Positions 1 to 11,700 of a stretch of 64,000 nt of DNA are shown here, piece after piece. The notes under the pieces are model-generated. The model was not told the DNA's origin. It searched no databases and saw only the letters and a program-made list of their open reading frames with translations. Source of the DNA: Cavia porcellus (Eukaryota; Chordata; Mammalia; Rodentia; Caviidae); the NCBI RefSeq assembly GCF_034190915.1, contig NW_026947502.1, positions 32,208,785 through 32,272,784 on the forward strand, written 5' to 3'. The number at the start of each line of letters is the position of its first letter. Within the stretch, counting starts at the first letter, position 1. The position numbers and the translations under genes were made by a program.

Positions 1-840
1 TCCCCGGGTCACAGTGCTGCCACTACTCCACCCAGGGAAGTGGCAAACTTCCCCTGGCTTTGACTGTCCAGTGGGGCAAAAGCAGGCCTGGGGGTTAGAA
101 AGGAGGCTCGGTGGGCAGGGGGCTACTGGCAGGGGTATGGGCACTCTGAAGAGTGCCTTTTGGCTGAACTAGGACTGGTCTAGGATGCTGTGGTCACTGG
201 TGCAATGCCTGGATTGAGTGTCTCAGGAAAGAGGAGGCACAGGGAAGGGAGTGAAGGGCCCCTTCCGGGAGGCAGCCTTTCTTGCAGAGCATGCTGAAGC
301 CATCTCACGCACCCCTCCTCTGGCTCTGCTGGGCTGTGGGCTGGCTGGCAGAGGTCGAGGTGGACACTCGCTCAGCACTATGAGCTGTGACTGGACATGG
401 TTACAGCATCAGTCCCTCATACTACCAGTGTTCAGGTTGCCTCCCTTATCTGCCACCCTGCCAAGGTGACAAAAGACATGAACCTGTTTTATGTAGGGGA
501 TCATCAAGGTGCTAGGAGAAGCAGTGTCAGGCCCCAGGCCCCAGAATGAATCAACAGTATAATCCTTTCTCTCTCTGCCATTAGTCCTGGGCCTCCTGGG
601 ACCTCTTAGAAGGGTGCAGGCCAGGCCACCCCTAACAGGCTAAAGGTGTCTTCCTGATTTGCCTCACTGCATCCTAACATTAGTTGGTTGTTCAAAGAGT
701 TGTGAACCGCAGAGGGTTGGTGATGGGAGAGTCTCTGGCCATGTTCTGGGAGGACTTCCTGAGGAGAAAGGCCTGAGAGCCAATGCTGGACCTCAAGCTA
801 GAGAGGCCGTTTGCCTAGCAGTTAAAGGTCGAGACTGTAA
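1..840. other. Unique sequence, no gene recognised
   Basis: I see no recognisable repeat, exon or RNA gene here. The short open frames lack recognisable domains and have no supporting codon pattern. Base composition is mixed and moderately GC-rich, as expected of ordinary intergenic or intronic mammalian DNA. Confidence 0.5.
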
Positions 841-1005
841 GTGTTGATGTCAGTCACATCTGATTCAAGTTCTGTGTTAGGATCTCCCTTCATCCTGGGT
901 GAATCTTTTCACCTCTTAGAGCCTCAGACTTTCTATTTTTAAAGAGGGACTGCAAGAACATCTATTCCAAAAGACTATTGTGAGTATTCACAAAAAAGAG
1001 AGCAC
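840..1005 (+). repeat. MIR-like ancient SINE fragment
   Basis: The order of phrases matches the MIR core: a loss-of-function style 'tcaagttctgtgttagg', then 'gaatcttttcacctcttagagcctcag', then 'ttctatttttaaagaggga', ending in a 'tattgtgagtattca' block. It is strongly diverged. The assignment rests on recognising this order by eye. Confidence 0.4.
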
Positions 1006-1015
1006 TAAAACGCTG

Positions 1016-1560
1016 GGGTATTATTATGATTGGAATCCAAAACGTCCCTCACAAGACTCATTGTGTTGAAGGTTTGGGTGGCAGTTGATGGGCTTTGGGA
1101 AGTGATTAGATCAGGAAGGCTCCACTTTATTAAGTGAATTAGATCACTGATGAGTTCATTAACTAAATGGACTTACTAGGAGATGGGGCCTAATGAGATA
1201 AGGCAGGTTAGTGGTGGCATGATTTGGAAGGGTGTGTTTCGTTCCCTGTCCTCTCTGATATTCATTTTCATTCATATATATTCTCTCTCTCTCTCTTCCA
1301 CCCTTTTCCTCTCTCTCTCCCTTCCTCTGCCGTGTCAGCCCACCATTGATTCTGCCTCACCATAGACCTAAAAGCAATGGAGTCAGTTGTCCAGGATCCG
1401 AAATCGCTGAAACCATGAACCAAACTAGTCTTTCCTCCTTTAAGTCAGTTCCCTCAGGTAGTTTGTCACAGAGCAGAAAACCCACTAATACGCGTATGGT
1501 GACTGGCACAGAGCAGAGTCCACCAATGGGAGCATACCTAAGGGATTAATGATATGGTTT
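1016..1560 (+). mobile_element. MaLR-like LTR remnant with internal CT repeat
   Basis: The sequence contains the arrangement typical of ERVL-MaLR LTRs: a start near 'tattatgattggaatcc', then 'ggctttgggaagtgattagatca', then 'gagatggggcctaatgaga', then a CT-rich tract (1281-1320) and a 3' part with 'ctgaaaccatgaaccaaac'. It is diverged. Both ends are approximate. Confidence 0.45.
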
Positions 1561-2089
1561 CAGCTCTAGCTATGGAGCAGGGGGCAACAGACTAATCTCC
1601 CCACAAAGCACAACTATAAATGAAGCATGTTTAAAACTCAGCTTGAAAGACATTGGAAAGCGACAGGGATCCAGGACCTGGAAGCATCAAGACCTCTTGG
1701 AAAGAAAACCCTACTCATTAATGAAGCCCAACATGCTACTCTCTTCCCTCTGAGGCATTTGGAAATTTAAAAGCAACATGAGCCCAGAGTCTGAGCAGAG
1801 AGTGGCCACTGAGAACTCTCCAAACTGTCCATTAATGGGAAAATTGGTAAATAATTGCAAAATACGTACACCATGAAACATTACAAAGCAATAAAGAGGA
1901 AAACGAAATAATGATACATATAACACAAATGAGTCCCAGAAGTAGTACATGGAACAAAAGAAACCAAGCACAAAAGTTATAGACTGTAATACTCTGTAAA
2001 TTTGGAGTGAAAGAACAGGGAAAACTAATCCATAGTGACAGAAAAGTCAGAGTGTTGGATTACCTTTGCAGAGAGGTGTTGACCAGTGT

Positions 2090-2510
2090 ATTAATTTGCT
2101 ACAACCACTGTACATAACAAAATACCAAAACAATATCTGACTTGAATAACAAAAATGTATTGGCTAATGCCTCTGGAGACTTAGAAGTTCAAGATCAAGG
2201 TTCTAACAGGATTGGTTCCCAATGTGAGTTGTATGAGAAAGGATGTTTCATTATGCTGGCAACCTGTGGCAGTCTGTGGCTTGTAGGAGCTTCGTCCAGA
2301 TCTCTGCTGTCCTATGGTATTTCTCTGTGTACATGTCTGTTTCCAAATTTCCTCTTTTTATGAGAACAACAGTTGTATTGGATCAGAATCCACCTCAGTG
2401 ACCTCATGGAACCTGTCGATAGAGACTCTATTCTCAGATAAGGACCTGAGACACTCGGATGTCTTCAATAAATGAATTCAGGGAGGAGGTGTACAATTCA
2501 ATCATGACAA
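2090..2510 (+). repeat. Ancient interspersed repeat, family uncertain
   Basis: It begins 'gtattaatttgctacaacc', continues through 'ataacaaaataccaaaac', 'aagttcaagatcaaggttc' and a 'cctctttttatgagaac' block, and ends near 'cagtgacctcatgg'. I recognise this order as a common old mammalian repeat consensus but cannot name the family with confidence. Related copies lie at about 8815-9060, 22715-23120 and 60825-61145. Confidence 0.45.
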
Positions 2511-2724
2511 GTGGAATAAATTATGAGAATTTTTGGCCTTGATGAAAGTGGAATGGTAAAATAGTGTGTACAGACAGAAACGTATCAAGCTGTGAATTTA
2601 TGACTTTACATTTCACTGTTTGGAAATTTTGCAGAATAGTTTTGCTTCCCTAACAATTCTCTATACTAGACCGATTACTCTGTAATCCCTGCCAACTGCT
2701 GATATTTTTAGTGCCTTTATAGGG

Positions 2725-2812
2725 TTTTTTGGGGTGGATACTGGGGATCAAATTCATGACCTCGCTCTTGCCAGGCAAGCACTTGTGGCACTGAGCAAAA
2801 CCCCTGGCCCAG
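2725..2812 (-). mobile_element. ID-like tRNA-derived SINE
   Basis: Read on the minus strand, it gives the tRNA-like order of ID SINEs: an A-box region with 'gctcagtgccac', then 'cttgcctggcaag', then a B-box-like 'gaatttgatccccag'. It is diverged. The 3' A-tail is not clear. Confidence 0.7.
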
Positions 2813-2815
2813 TGT

Positions 2816-4943
2816 CTTTATAGTTTTATCTTTTCTCTGAATATCTATAATTAGAATCACCCAATATGTAGCCTTTTCAGATTGACTTCTTTCATTTAAT
2901 AATATTTATTGCCTTCCTAGCTTGATAGCTTATTTCTTATTAGCACTGAATAATATTTCACTGTCTGACTGTACTACAGTGCGTTTATCCATTTACTTAA
3001 CCATTCACCTATTTAAGGACATTTTGGTTGCCTCCAAGTCTTGACTATTATAAAGTTATTTTGAATATTGGCATGGAAGTTTTTGTGTCAACATATGTTC
3101 ATTTGATGTGAACCAGGATTGCAGGATTGTATAGTAAGAGTATGTTTAGTTTTGCAAGAAACTGACAACATATTTTCCAAAGTGGACGAACTGTTTTGAA
3201 TTCCTACCAGCAATGAATGAAGTCCTACCTGATGATTTGCATTCTCACCAGCATTTGGCACTATCCATGTTTAGATTTGCATTATCTTAATAGGTGTGCA
3301 GTGGTAACTTGTTTTAAACTAAGGTCATAAGATGCTGAATATCTTTTAATATGCTTATTTGTCATCGCTATATCTTCTTTGGTGAGTTGCCCAGATCCTT
3401 TGTACATTTTTAAATCCAATTGCTTGATTGCTTATTGTTGCATTTAGGGTAGTAGTTATTTATCAATTTTTTTTGCAAATAGTTTTACCTAGCCTCTGAT
3501 TTGTTTTCAAGTGACTTTTAAAATACTGAAGTTTCAAACTTCAACAACATCAAGGTTATTGATTGTTTCTTTTATGGACTGCCTTGGGTTCTATATTTTT
3601 AAAACTCATCATTAAATCCAAAGTCTTCTAAATTTTCTCTGATACTATCTTATAAGAGTTTTTATAGTTTTATATTTAGGGCTATGATCCATTTTGAGTC
3701 ACTTTTTATGAAGAAGGGAAGGTCTGTGTCTCTATTCATTTTTTTGCATGTAAGTGTCCAATTTTCATAGACTTAGCATCATTTCTTTAAAAAGTAATTT
3801 TCAAGGAAGCAAGCCCTCCCTGTGAACCAGTAATATGTGCAGGCTTCTGCCAGTGGGGATACAGCAAGACCCCAGCCCCTTTCAGCGCTCAGGCTGGAAA
3901 ATAGAAGAGCCAATCCCCTACTGTACCTGCTTGATTTTTACTATGTCTGAAGGTATGGACAGTTATTTGGAAGACAACAAGAAGCGTTATGGTAACTATT
4001 ATTGATTTTGTATTGTTCTGAAGTCCTGTGTCACTTATACTGTTTTATTTTGATTGTTTATTCTATTTTATTTTGCTTGGTTTTATTCTCTTTAAAATAA
4101 AAAAGAAGGTAATTTCACCCCACTTTATTCTTTTTGCATCTTTGTCAGTCTGGGTTTGTTATATTTATGTAGGTTTATTTCTGGGCTTTTAATTTTATAC
4201 CATTGATCTATTTGTCTATTGTTTATCAATACTACACTGTCTCAATTATGTCTTGAAATTGAGTAGGGTCAATCCTTGAAGTTTGTTTTCAGTGTTATAT
4301 TGCCTATTCTGTGTCTTTTGCCTGTCCATATAACCTTTGAAAATCAGTTTGTTAATATCCACAAAATAAGTTAGTGGGATCTTGATTAGGCATTGAATCT
4401 AAAAAGGTGAGAATATTGAATCTTCCCTTTCATGAACGTGCATTATTTCTCCATTTATTTAGTTCTTCTTTCATTTCTCTTATATAATTTTGTAGTGTTC
4501 CTGACAGTGCTGTCACATTTTGTACGATTTATATCTAAATATTTCTATTATATAGGTGTGAATGTAAATTATACTATATTTTAATCTCAAATTCCACCTG
4601 TCCATTGCTTTTACAGCAGAAATTGACATCTTTGTATTAATTTTATACCCTGAAAACTTTTATAATAGTTATTTCCAAGTGTTGTTTTAGTCAGTTCTTT
4701 CAGATTTTATACATAGTAAATTACATCATTTAAAAAAGTAAAGTGAATTTGATTTTTTCATCCCAATATGTACATGTTCTAACATCTTTGATTGTCTGAT
4801 TTCTTTAGCTAAGACTTTTAGCATGATGTTGAAAAGGAGAAATAAGAGAAAATACCTTTGTTTTATTCTTGAGTGAGAAATTTTCTACTTTCTCATAATT
4901 AGGCATGGTATCAAGTTGTAAGTTTCTTGAAAATTTTCTTTTT
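2816..4943 (-). mobile_element. Old L1 fragment, antisense, interrupted by later insertions
   Basis: The plus strand reads as the complement of an old L1M-type element. 3'-UTR-like sequence comes first (about 2840-3790), followed by complement of ORF2 (about 4110-4940, for example 'ccattgatctatttgtctat' and 'ggcattgaatct'). No coding capacity remains. The element is split by a plus-strand insertion at about 3804-4105, and a B1 SINE lies at its downstream edge. The family level is inferred by eye. Confidence 0.6.
3804..4105 (+). mobile_element. L1-tail retrocopy with GC-rich head
   Basis: A GC-rich head (about 3805-3945) is followed by the same AT-rich tail that ends the L1 at 12061-13258, including 'ggtaactattattgattttg' and the terminal 'ctctttaaaataaaaaa'. 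Imperfect direct repeats around 3791-3803 and 4106-4117 ('aagtaattttca' against 'aggtaatttca') look like a decayed target-site duplication. It sits inside the old antisense L1, so it inserted later. The head matches the inverted copy at 18221-19030. Confidence 0.6.
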
Positions 4944-4953
4944 CAAATTGAGG

Positions 4954-5137
4954 ATGGTGTTCTGGGAGCAGTGGTACATTTCCATAATCTCAGCACTCAG
5001 GGAGGCTGAGGTAGGAAGACTGTCATGAGTTCAAGGTCAGTCTGGGCCATGTAATGAATTCAAGGGCAGCCTAAAAAACACAGCACAACGCTGTCTCAAA
5101 ACAAAAACAAAAACAACAACAATGAAAGAAAAAACAA
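4954..5137 (+). mobile_element. B1 SINE with target-site duplication
   Basis: It carries the 7SL-derived B1 order: 'gcagtggtacatttccataatctcag'-type start (split here), then 'gggaggctgaggtaggaag', then 'gagttcaaggtcagtctggg', then an A-rich tail with 'caaaaacaaaaacaac'. The direct repeat 'caaattgagg' occurs at 4944-4953 and again at 5138-5147. This fixes both ends and shows it landed in the old L1. Confidence 0.8.
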
Positions 5138-5239
5138 CAAATTGAGGGTAGTTCCCTCTGCTTCTAGCTTTCTGGAGACAGTACGTTTTCTGAAAGTCAT
5201 ACTCTTAATCAGTACAGACAGCTGCATCTTCCTGACGGA

Positions 5240-5257
5240 TAGATAGATAGATAGACA
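5240..5257. repeat. Short GATA tetranucleotide repeat
   Basis: About four and a half copies of 'gata' in a row. Confidence 0.85.
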
Positions 5258-6039
5258 ATCTGGAACCCAAGTAGCCACTGTGAAGATGTGTCCAGGGCTG
5301 GAAATGCACGTGGAGTTGAGCCTGCTGAGCCACATGTGACTGGCATGTTTCAGAGCCTTTCTTCACACTGGTCTCCCAAGTCCAAAGGCCAGCGGGCCTG
5401 CAGAGTGTCCCAAAGCCACACAAAAAGGCCTCTGCCTCAATGCTCTCTCTGTACTCTGGCCCTGTAATCTAGACAGGACCTCAAGAGTCACAAATATTCC
5501 TGCCCATCTACAGAGCAGGGCAGAAGGCAGAAGCCTGCTGGGGGGCCTTGGCCTCTTAGATATGTGACCTTGGGCTAGTCTTACCCATGTCTGGGCCTAA
5601 GTTTTCTTCTCTTGGAATTGAGACAACTCCTTCCCACCTCTCTCTGTTGCAATCAAGCCTCAGTGAGGGAAGGGCTATGTCCATACTCATGGCTCTGGTG
5701 TGGGATGGTATGTGGGCAGAAGAGATGTATGTGGTCTTTACATCTTAAATAACTTGGGTCAGAACATTCCTAGAAGGAAAGAACAGAAACAACCAAGGAA
5801 TTCCTCCTCCAAGGACACTCTGGCTAGGCCCTATTGTCAGCAATGCCCAGGTTTGGGGAAAGGTTTGTGCAGAGAGCAGTGACTGCTGCTGCTGCTGTTC
5901 CAGGTGAGATGGGGCCAGAGTGAGCGGGAGGGTGAGACCCGGGAGTGGAGCTGCAGCCTCCCAGTCCTGCTGGCCCAGGTTTCATTCCGCTTGCCCCTCC
6001 TTGCTATGACTGCTTCTTGTTGATTGGTGGGCACCTGAT

Positions 6040-6105
6040 GCTTTGGGTTTGTTTTTTTGCTTGTTTGTGTTCTGAGGCAGGGTCTTGCTAGGTAGATCAG
6101 GGTGG
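6040..6105 (-). mobile_element. B1 SINE fragment
   Basis: A T-rich tail is followed by 'ctgaggcagggtcttgctag' and 'gtagatcagggtggcaactg', the complement of a B1 3' half. It is short and diverged. Confidence 0.5.
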
Positions 6106-7867
6106 CAACTGATGTTGAGACCCTGGGAATATTACATCAATGAGTAGATAGTCTCAGAACAGCAGCCTCCTGGAGCCTTCCCCTGAAACTTCTAACCTAG
6201 AGCTTTCTACAATGTTAGGGCCAGACACACTTGGGTCTAAGGCTTGCTCCTTCGTGTCACAGCTGTGTGTCTGCAACCAGGTTAGGAAGTCTCTCTGAAC
6301 CTCAGTTTTCTGCTATTTAACATGGGAATGATTAATGCAGACACTGTGCCTCCCAGATAGAAGGATGGATGGATGGATAACTGAAAGCCCAAAAGCCACT
6401 GGGAGGTGCAAAGTCAAGACAGAAAACACTCTGAAAACTTAAGGTGTGTGTGTGAGTGTGTGAGGGGATCTTGCACTACTGGATGTGGGGGAGTCCTTGC
6501 TTCTCTGACTGGAAATGGCCCAAAATGGCCCACATGAATTCATACCCTAAATTAGGAAGCTACTGTCGTGAAACGTGTGAAAAACATCAAGCACACGGTG
6601 AGAGCCGATAAACAAGAACTGCTCTTTACAGCATTTCTGACGGTGGTGCAAAAATGCATCCTGGGAAGAGCGGCTGTCGGAAGAATCTAATCCAGCCTGC
6701 ACAAATGGTAAATTGACACAAAGCCTGGGTTTCTACTTAAAACAAGCATAGTTTTGGAGTTGAATTCCTAATGTGTGTGAGTTTCACTTTAAACTTTAAT
6801 GAAGAAAGAGAGTCGCTCCTGGAAGCCTGCAGACTGGCTGGCCCACGTGCTCCTGACGCAGCAGGCTGTGTCAGGCTGAAGAAGGGGAGGCTCCAGCAGT
6901 CTGCTGACTTGCTCAAGGTCACACACCGGGAGAGGATCTGAACCCAGTTGGTGGGGACTCCTGGGCCTAATCAGGAAGCCACTGTGCCCCACAGGCCGCG
7001 TTCTCTGGAGTCCAGTGGCCTGGTCTTCTGCAAATGCGTAATCCTCTGGTCAGGCCAGCAGGAATGCTCAGCTAGAAGAGGGCCTGCTGCCAGCGCTTCC
7101 CAGCCAGTGGCCACCAGGTGGCAGCACCCTGAAATCCAGTGACCTGCTCCTCAAGGCAGGTGTGGGGGTAGGGTGGGGCAGTTTGATAGTTTGGGAAGAC
7201 TTGTGCCACAGGAGGGCATGAGAGCATTCTTACTTCTCTGACTCAAAAGCACCCTGACACGGCCAAGGGAACCCACCGCAACCCCTCCCAACTTGTAATG
7301 AGCCTGGAGACACAGTAGGAAGCTAGAGCACAGGTTGGTTTTGTGGAGCAGTGCTTAAAGGTACAGGTTCAATAACCTGCCGGAGGATACAAACTGTATA
7401 CCCCACAGTGCTCGTTACCCCTGAAATGGATTAAGATGATCCACTCAGTGAGGGGCCCCCAGAAAGGAAACGCACCCAAAGCTTGGCCCGGCTGGCTTTG
7501 TATACCAGGAGCATGGGCTCCTGAGATGGAGTTTTTTTCTTGTGGTTAACAGGAAAGAACTCTTTTCCACGGGCTCATAGAGATTGTGGGCCCCAAGGAT
7601 GGGAGTGACCACCAAGGAGTAGGAGTGTGCGCAGGCCTGCGGGTGACTAGGAGGAGTTGGGACACTTCCAGCTGCGGGGCAGGGTCTAGGGGAGGAAGGT
7701 AGAAGGCAGGTCCTTTGCTTCTGGAAATGTTTCTGCCTCATCCTGCTCTATGCCTTTGCCTAGCAATGGCAGCTGTACCATGTCTGAATTTTAAAACAGC
7801 AGTGTAGATTTTGTCACTAGTGACTCCTGACTAAATGCTGCATCCTGGCTATGCCCTTGTATGAACT

Positions 7868-7992
7868 GTCTTGTTTAATCCTCCCTGCAGCTGAGACAGG
7901 TTCCTGCTGTCATCTCGTTTCACAAATGAGAGTTAGGCACGATTAAGCCGCTACTCAAGCGCATCGGGGTGTCCGGCAGAACTTCCTCTGGA
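7868..7992 (+). repeat. MIR-like SINE fragment
   Basis: The order 'taatcctccctgcag', 'tcatctcgtttcacaaatgag', then 'ggaagccaggtctgattcc' matches the 3' half of MIR on the plus strand. It is diverged. Confidence 0.55.
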
Positions 7993-8609
7993 AGCCAGGT
8001 CTGATTCCCAATTCCTCACCGCCCCCCAACCCAGCTCCTGTACTGGACAAGCCCTTTCCTCTTCTCCTTCAGATGGCCAGACTGGGCTCGGGCACAACTT
8101 AGATTTGAGTAGCTCTGTCTTCTGCTCTAGGCCTGCTGGGAAGCCAATGACTGTGGGGTGGCCCGTACTGCTTTATCCTGATGCACGCTGTCCAGGCCTC
8201 CTGGCCAGCAGGACCCGCTGAGGAGCCTGAGGCAGTGACGGGAAAAGCGGGATCCTCAAGAGCTGCTACCATGTTGGCCTATGCTCTTTTCTGAATTCCG
8301 GGAGTCAGCGTTAATCCCTATTTAGTTGTTGTTCCAAATATTAAATATGTGTCAGTGTTATTTAATGCTAACTACAGTAATGCCTGGAGGCCTGACCTGA
8401 GCCAAGGGTAAACCAAGGGAGGAGATACCTGGGGATTCTCACAGCAACCAGGCCACGTGGAGCTGGTGACCCACAATTAGCTCACACTTTTGACCTCATT
8501 TTATTCACAGAGTAAAAGGGTCTTCCATCAGTTTGCCTGAAGAGCAGGGGCTTGGACAGAAGGAGGCATTCCAGCACACTGCCCTATGAGCTGTCTCCTC
8601 TACCTTTCT

Positions 8610-8728
8610 TATTTTCTTTATTTTATTGTAGTTTTTGAGACATGGGCTTGCTATGTAGTTCAGGCTGGCTTCAAACTCATGGCAGTCCTCCTGCCTCAGA
8701 CTCCTGAGTGCTGGGATTACAGACTGTC
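8610..8728 (-). mobile_element. B1 SINE
   Basis: On the plus strand it reads as complement B1: a T-rich tail, 'tttttgagacatgggcttgc', 'tagttcaggctggcttcaaa', 'cctcctgcctcagactcctg', then 'agtgctgggattacag'. No clean target-site duplication was found by eye. Confidence 0.75.
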
Positions 8729-8814
8729 TCCTCTACCTCTGTTCAAATGTCCAGATCAGTAGAGGAGCCAGGAGTCAAGAAGGGAACTTGCACAGGAGAT
8801 CGTAATATATTTTT

Positions 8815-9060
8815 AGCTGCTATTAAGGTATACCCAAGACCAAGCGTTTATAATGAACACAAACTTACTTAGCCTATGGCTCTGGGAGCTTGGGAGTCCA
8901 AAAGCACTTACAGCAGAAGGCAGAAGACCAAGTGAGCAGGCTGAGCAGAGCGGATGGGACCCAATTTCATCTTTTACCAGAAATCCACTCATGAAGGCAA
9001 GGCCCTTATAACCGATTTCCCTCCTAAAGATCTTACCTCTATACACCACCACCACAGCCA
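8815..9060 (+). repeat. Ancient interspersed repeat, family uncertain
   Basis: It contains 'agctgctattaaggtatacc', 'aagac', 'gtttataatgaacacaaac' and 'gctctgggagcttgggagtc', the recurrent order of an old repeat related to the one at 2090-2510. No coding sequence. Confidence 0.4.
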
Positions 9061-9433
9061 TGTGATTTCAGCCTGAGTTTTGTAGGAGCCATGCAGACTG
9101 TTGCATGGAGAGTCCAGCTCTACCATGGAGAATAGCCTCATCTCTCTGGCCTGGCTTCTCACCCCTAGCATGGGGATGATTATTCCTGCACGACCTTCTT
9201 TGTCCTATTACCAACATCTCATTAGAGACTGAGTAGCCACTGTCCCTCGACCAAAAGGATTAGCAGAGGACTCCTTTATTTTTCAGTCAGAAATTTCATA
9301 TTGCAGAAGCAGCATGAGTTTTAGAAGATTCAGCTATGCAGGGAAGATGGCCTCAAACACAGCATAATACATATTAAACATGGGCTTTTGGTTCTTAATC
9401 AAGTGAGGTAAAAGCCTAGCATAAATACATTCC

Positions 9434-9535
9434 ATGGCTGAGTATGGTGGTGTGCGCCTATAATCCCAGCACTTGGGAGGCTGAGGCAGGAGGATTGCTG
9501 TGAATTCAAAGCTAGCCTGGACTACATAGTAAAGT
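9434..9535 (+). mobile_element. B1 SINE, 3' truncated
   Basis: Clear B1 order on the plus strand: 'gagtatggtggtgtgcgcct', 'ataatcccagcacttgggag', 'gctgaggcaggaggattgc', 'aaagctagcctggactacat'. It stops at 'agtaaag' without a long A-tail. Confidence 0.8.
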
Positions 9536-9539
9536 AAAA

Positions 9540-10555
9540 CGCCTGGACCAGCTCTGAGTCCCAGAGCTTCTAATGCTGCCGCAGGAAGACACTGACAGTA
9601 CAAACTGGCTTGATGTGTTCAAAGCAAAGGAAAGTCTTTAGTGATTTCTATGGATTTGTTTTGCAAACTATAATTGCTTTTAATGCTATTTTATCAGTTT
9701 AATGCAAATTAGAATTTTATATCTAGGGAAAGACAAAAACCTCACTTTGGAAGAGATGAGGGACCCCACGACCTGCACTTTAGGGATGAAGAAGTGAGAT
9801 GACAGAAATTTCTAAAGAGTGGTGGTTTTGGCAGAAGCATTCTGTGCCTTTTTAGTCCTGGGTCACTTCATGGTACATGTGCTTTAAACCCATAGGATGA
9901 ATAGCTGTCCATGAGTGGATGGAGGTGGGAAGGCAGGAGCCTGATGCCTGCCAGACCTGGTGGCTTTGGCACACTGTCCTGCAGGTCTCTGAGGCCAAAC
10001 TCTGCTTGTGGATTTGTGTTTTGTGGAGTTTCTAGGTCTCTTCCCAAAGAGGAGAGTGGGCCCAGAAGGAAGCCGGTCCCTTCAGCATCCAGCCCTGGCA
10101 ACACTGAGACAACTGCTGCCCTCAAGTAGATGCAGGATGGTGCAGGAGGCAGAGTTGCAAACAGGTGCCACCTACAGCTGCGGCTGGAGGGAAGCATAGG
10201 GAAAGAGCGTCCCAGGGAGATGCCAAGGGCGCCTGAGGGGTGGGGGGGCTCCCGTGAGATGACACAGGAGAGGGAATCCCAAGGCAGGTTCGGTAGATGC
10301 AAAGATTCTCTCAGAGGTGCAAGAGAACAATATGGGGGTCAGCTAGAAGTGGCAGTAGTGTGGCCAGTGCTGTGCCTGAGCCCTCGTTTTCTCTCTCTGA
10401 TTTCTCTCTGTCCTCCACCCACCACTGCTCGAACACCGCCAGCTGCTGATTTAGCAGAGCCTAGGGTAAGCCTTTCCCAGTGCCCTCATCTTGCAGGGAG
10501 GATATTTCTCTTGCTATATCCCACCCCAGATGGTTAAATTTGAAGATGGGGGACA
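9540..10555. other. Unique sequence, no gene recognised
   Basis: No repeat family or exon is recognisable. Open frames on both strands reach about 140 codons (9868-10302 minus and 10130-10537 plus) but overlap each other in antisense and show no domain. I treat them as chance frames in GC-rich DNA. Confidence 0.5.
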
Positions 10556-10559
10556 AGGG

Positions 10560-11700
10560 GAACACGGACACAAAGAGGAAGAGCCTCCTGGAGCTGAGGA
10601 ATTGGACCCCTGAAACTGCTTAGAAACTCATTTAGGACAATTGCAAATCAGACAATGCAAAAAACTAAGTGCTTAGCAGCTGAATTTGTAAACTTAGAGT
10701 TCTTCAGTTTAATAAATATTAGATTGATTTCAGTTTCAAATCTCCCCAAGCTACCTAGATTGAAAAAGCTTGAGTTTGAAGGTCTGGACATATTATTGGA
10801 AAAATTTCTGAATCCTGCTCATCTAAATTTAAGTGGACATAACCTGAAAGATAGCAGCAACTTGGAACTCTTGAAACATGTGGATTTTTTGAAAAGCCTG
10901 GCTTTGTAGAATTGTGAGGTCTCCAAGACCTTAATGACTAGAGCTATTGCACGGACTAACCTACCCACTGCTGTGACAGCGGACGTACAAGCCCAGACTC
11001 AGAGGTGGAGATAGATGTAGATGGTATGAATCAAGAGAACGATGAAGAAGGAGAAGATGAGGAGGATGAAGACAATGAGGAGAAATGTGATGAAGAAGTG
11101 GATGGAAATGGAGAAGGGGAAGATGAAGATGAAGTCAGCAGTGAGAAAGAAGAATTTGGACAAGATGGAGAAGTTGATGAAGTTAAAGATGAGGATGAAG
11201 GAAAGGAAAAAAGTAGGGAAAGAAAAAAGAGAGAAAACGTTATAAAGGAGAAGGAAGAACCCAAATAACCTGAAGAAAAGAAAAAAAGAACTGTTCAGTG
11301 ATTGGACTGATCATGGATTTAGTAGCTGGTTTTTTTTTTTTAAAGGTGGCAGGGCCAGGGATATAACTCAGAGACACAGCACCTGCCTGGAAAGCATAAG
11401 GTTCTGAGTTTGATTCATATATATATATATACCTCAGGACACCCACGTGCCCAGAATGCCAAAGAATAGCTCCTGTGACACTCCATCTTCTTCCTGGTAG
11501 TCTCGCACAAAGCTTGGGGACTTTGCCCCAACAAAATCATAAGCATTGTGAGGTTTTCTTGTAAGACTCTTATGAGAGTGCAGACAGCTATGACCAGTGG
11601 GTCATCCATCCACAGCTACCAGTTACATTGAGATTGCAGAAGCATTTTACTTTATGCACAACCTAAAAGCTTTGTAAATAAAATCTTAACATTTTGAAAG
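10560..11700 (+). pseudogene. Processed pseudogene of an ANP32-family mRNA (ANP32B-like)
   Basis: ANP32 proteins are nuclear leucine-rich-repeat histone chaperones with an acidic tail. Here the sequence lines up without introns from the N-terminus to the 3' UTR. The initiator-equivalent codon at 10564 reads ACG. The LRR part follows in another frame (10655-10909), with 'SVSNLPKLPRLKKLEFE' and 'HLNLSGHNLKD', then a stop. The acidic tail lies at about 11005-11268 and contains 'GEDEEDEDNEEK'. 'SVSNLPKLP' and the 'EFVNLEF' start resemble ANP32B more than ANP32A or ANP32E. The 3' end has AATAAA at 11677-11682. Several frameshifts and stops, plus an ID-like SINE in the 3'-UTR portion, make it non-functional. 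The absence of introns points to L1-mediated retrocopying. Confidence 0.8.
11343..11432 (+). mobile_element. ID-like SINE inside the ANP32 pseudogene
   Basis: The order 'ggccagggatataactcag', 'cacctgcctggaaagcat', 'ggttctgagtttgattc' matches the tRNA-derived ID body with A- and B-box positions. It is followed by a short TA run instead of a plain A-tail. It lies in the 3'-UTR part of the retrocopy, so it inserted later. Confidence 0.65.

Larger units (their letters stand above)
5260..8605. other. Mostly unique DNA with a few MIR fragments
   Basis: I find no exon. Recognisable pieces are MIR-like stretches near 5555-5640, 6250-6350, 6890-6950 and 7870-7990, a B1 fragment near 6040-6105, a short ATGG run at 6363-6380 and a GT-rich patch near 6440-6465. 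The block at about 6560-6830 is repeat-free, AT/GC balanced and looks conserved in style, but this cannot be judged from one sequence. Confidence 0.45.

Noticed and set aside
11031..11264. Long Ser-rich minus-strand and Lys/Met-rich plus-strand frames over the acidic region
   Set aside because: They are other-frame shadows of the GA-rich acidic-tail sequence of the ANP32-like pseudogene.
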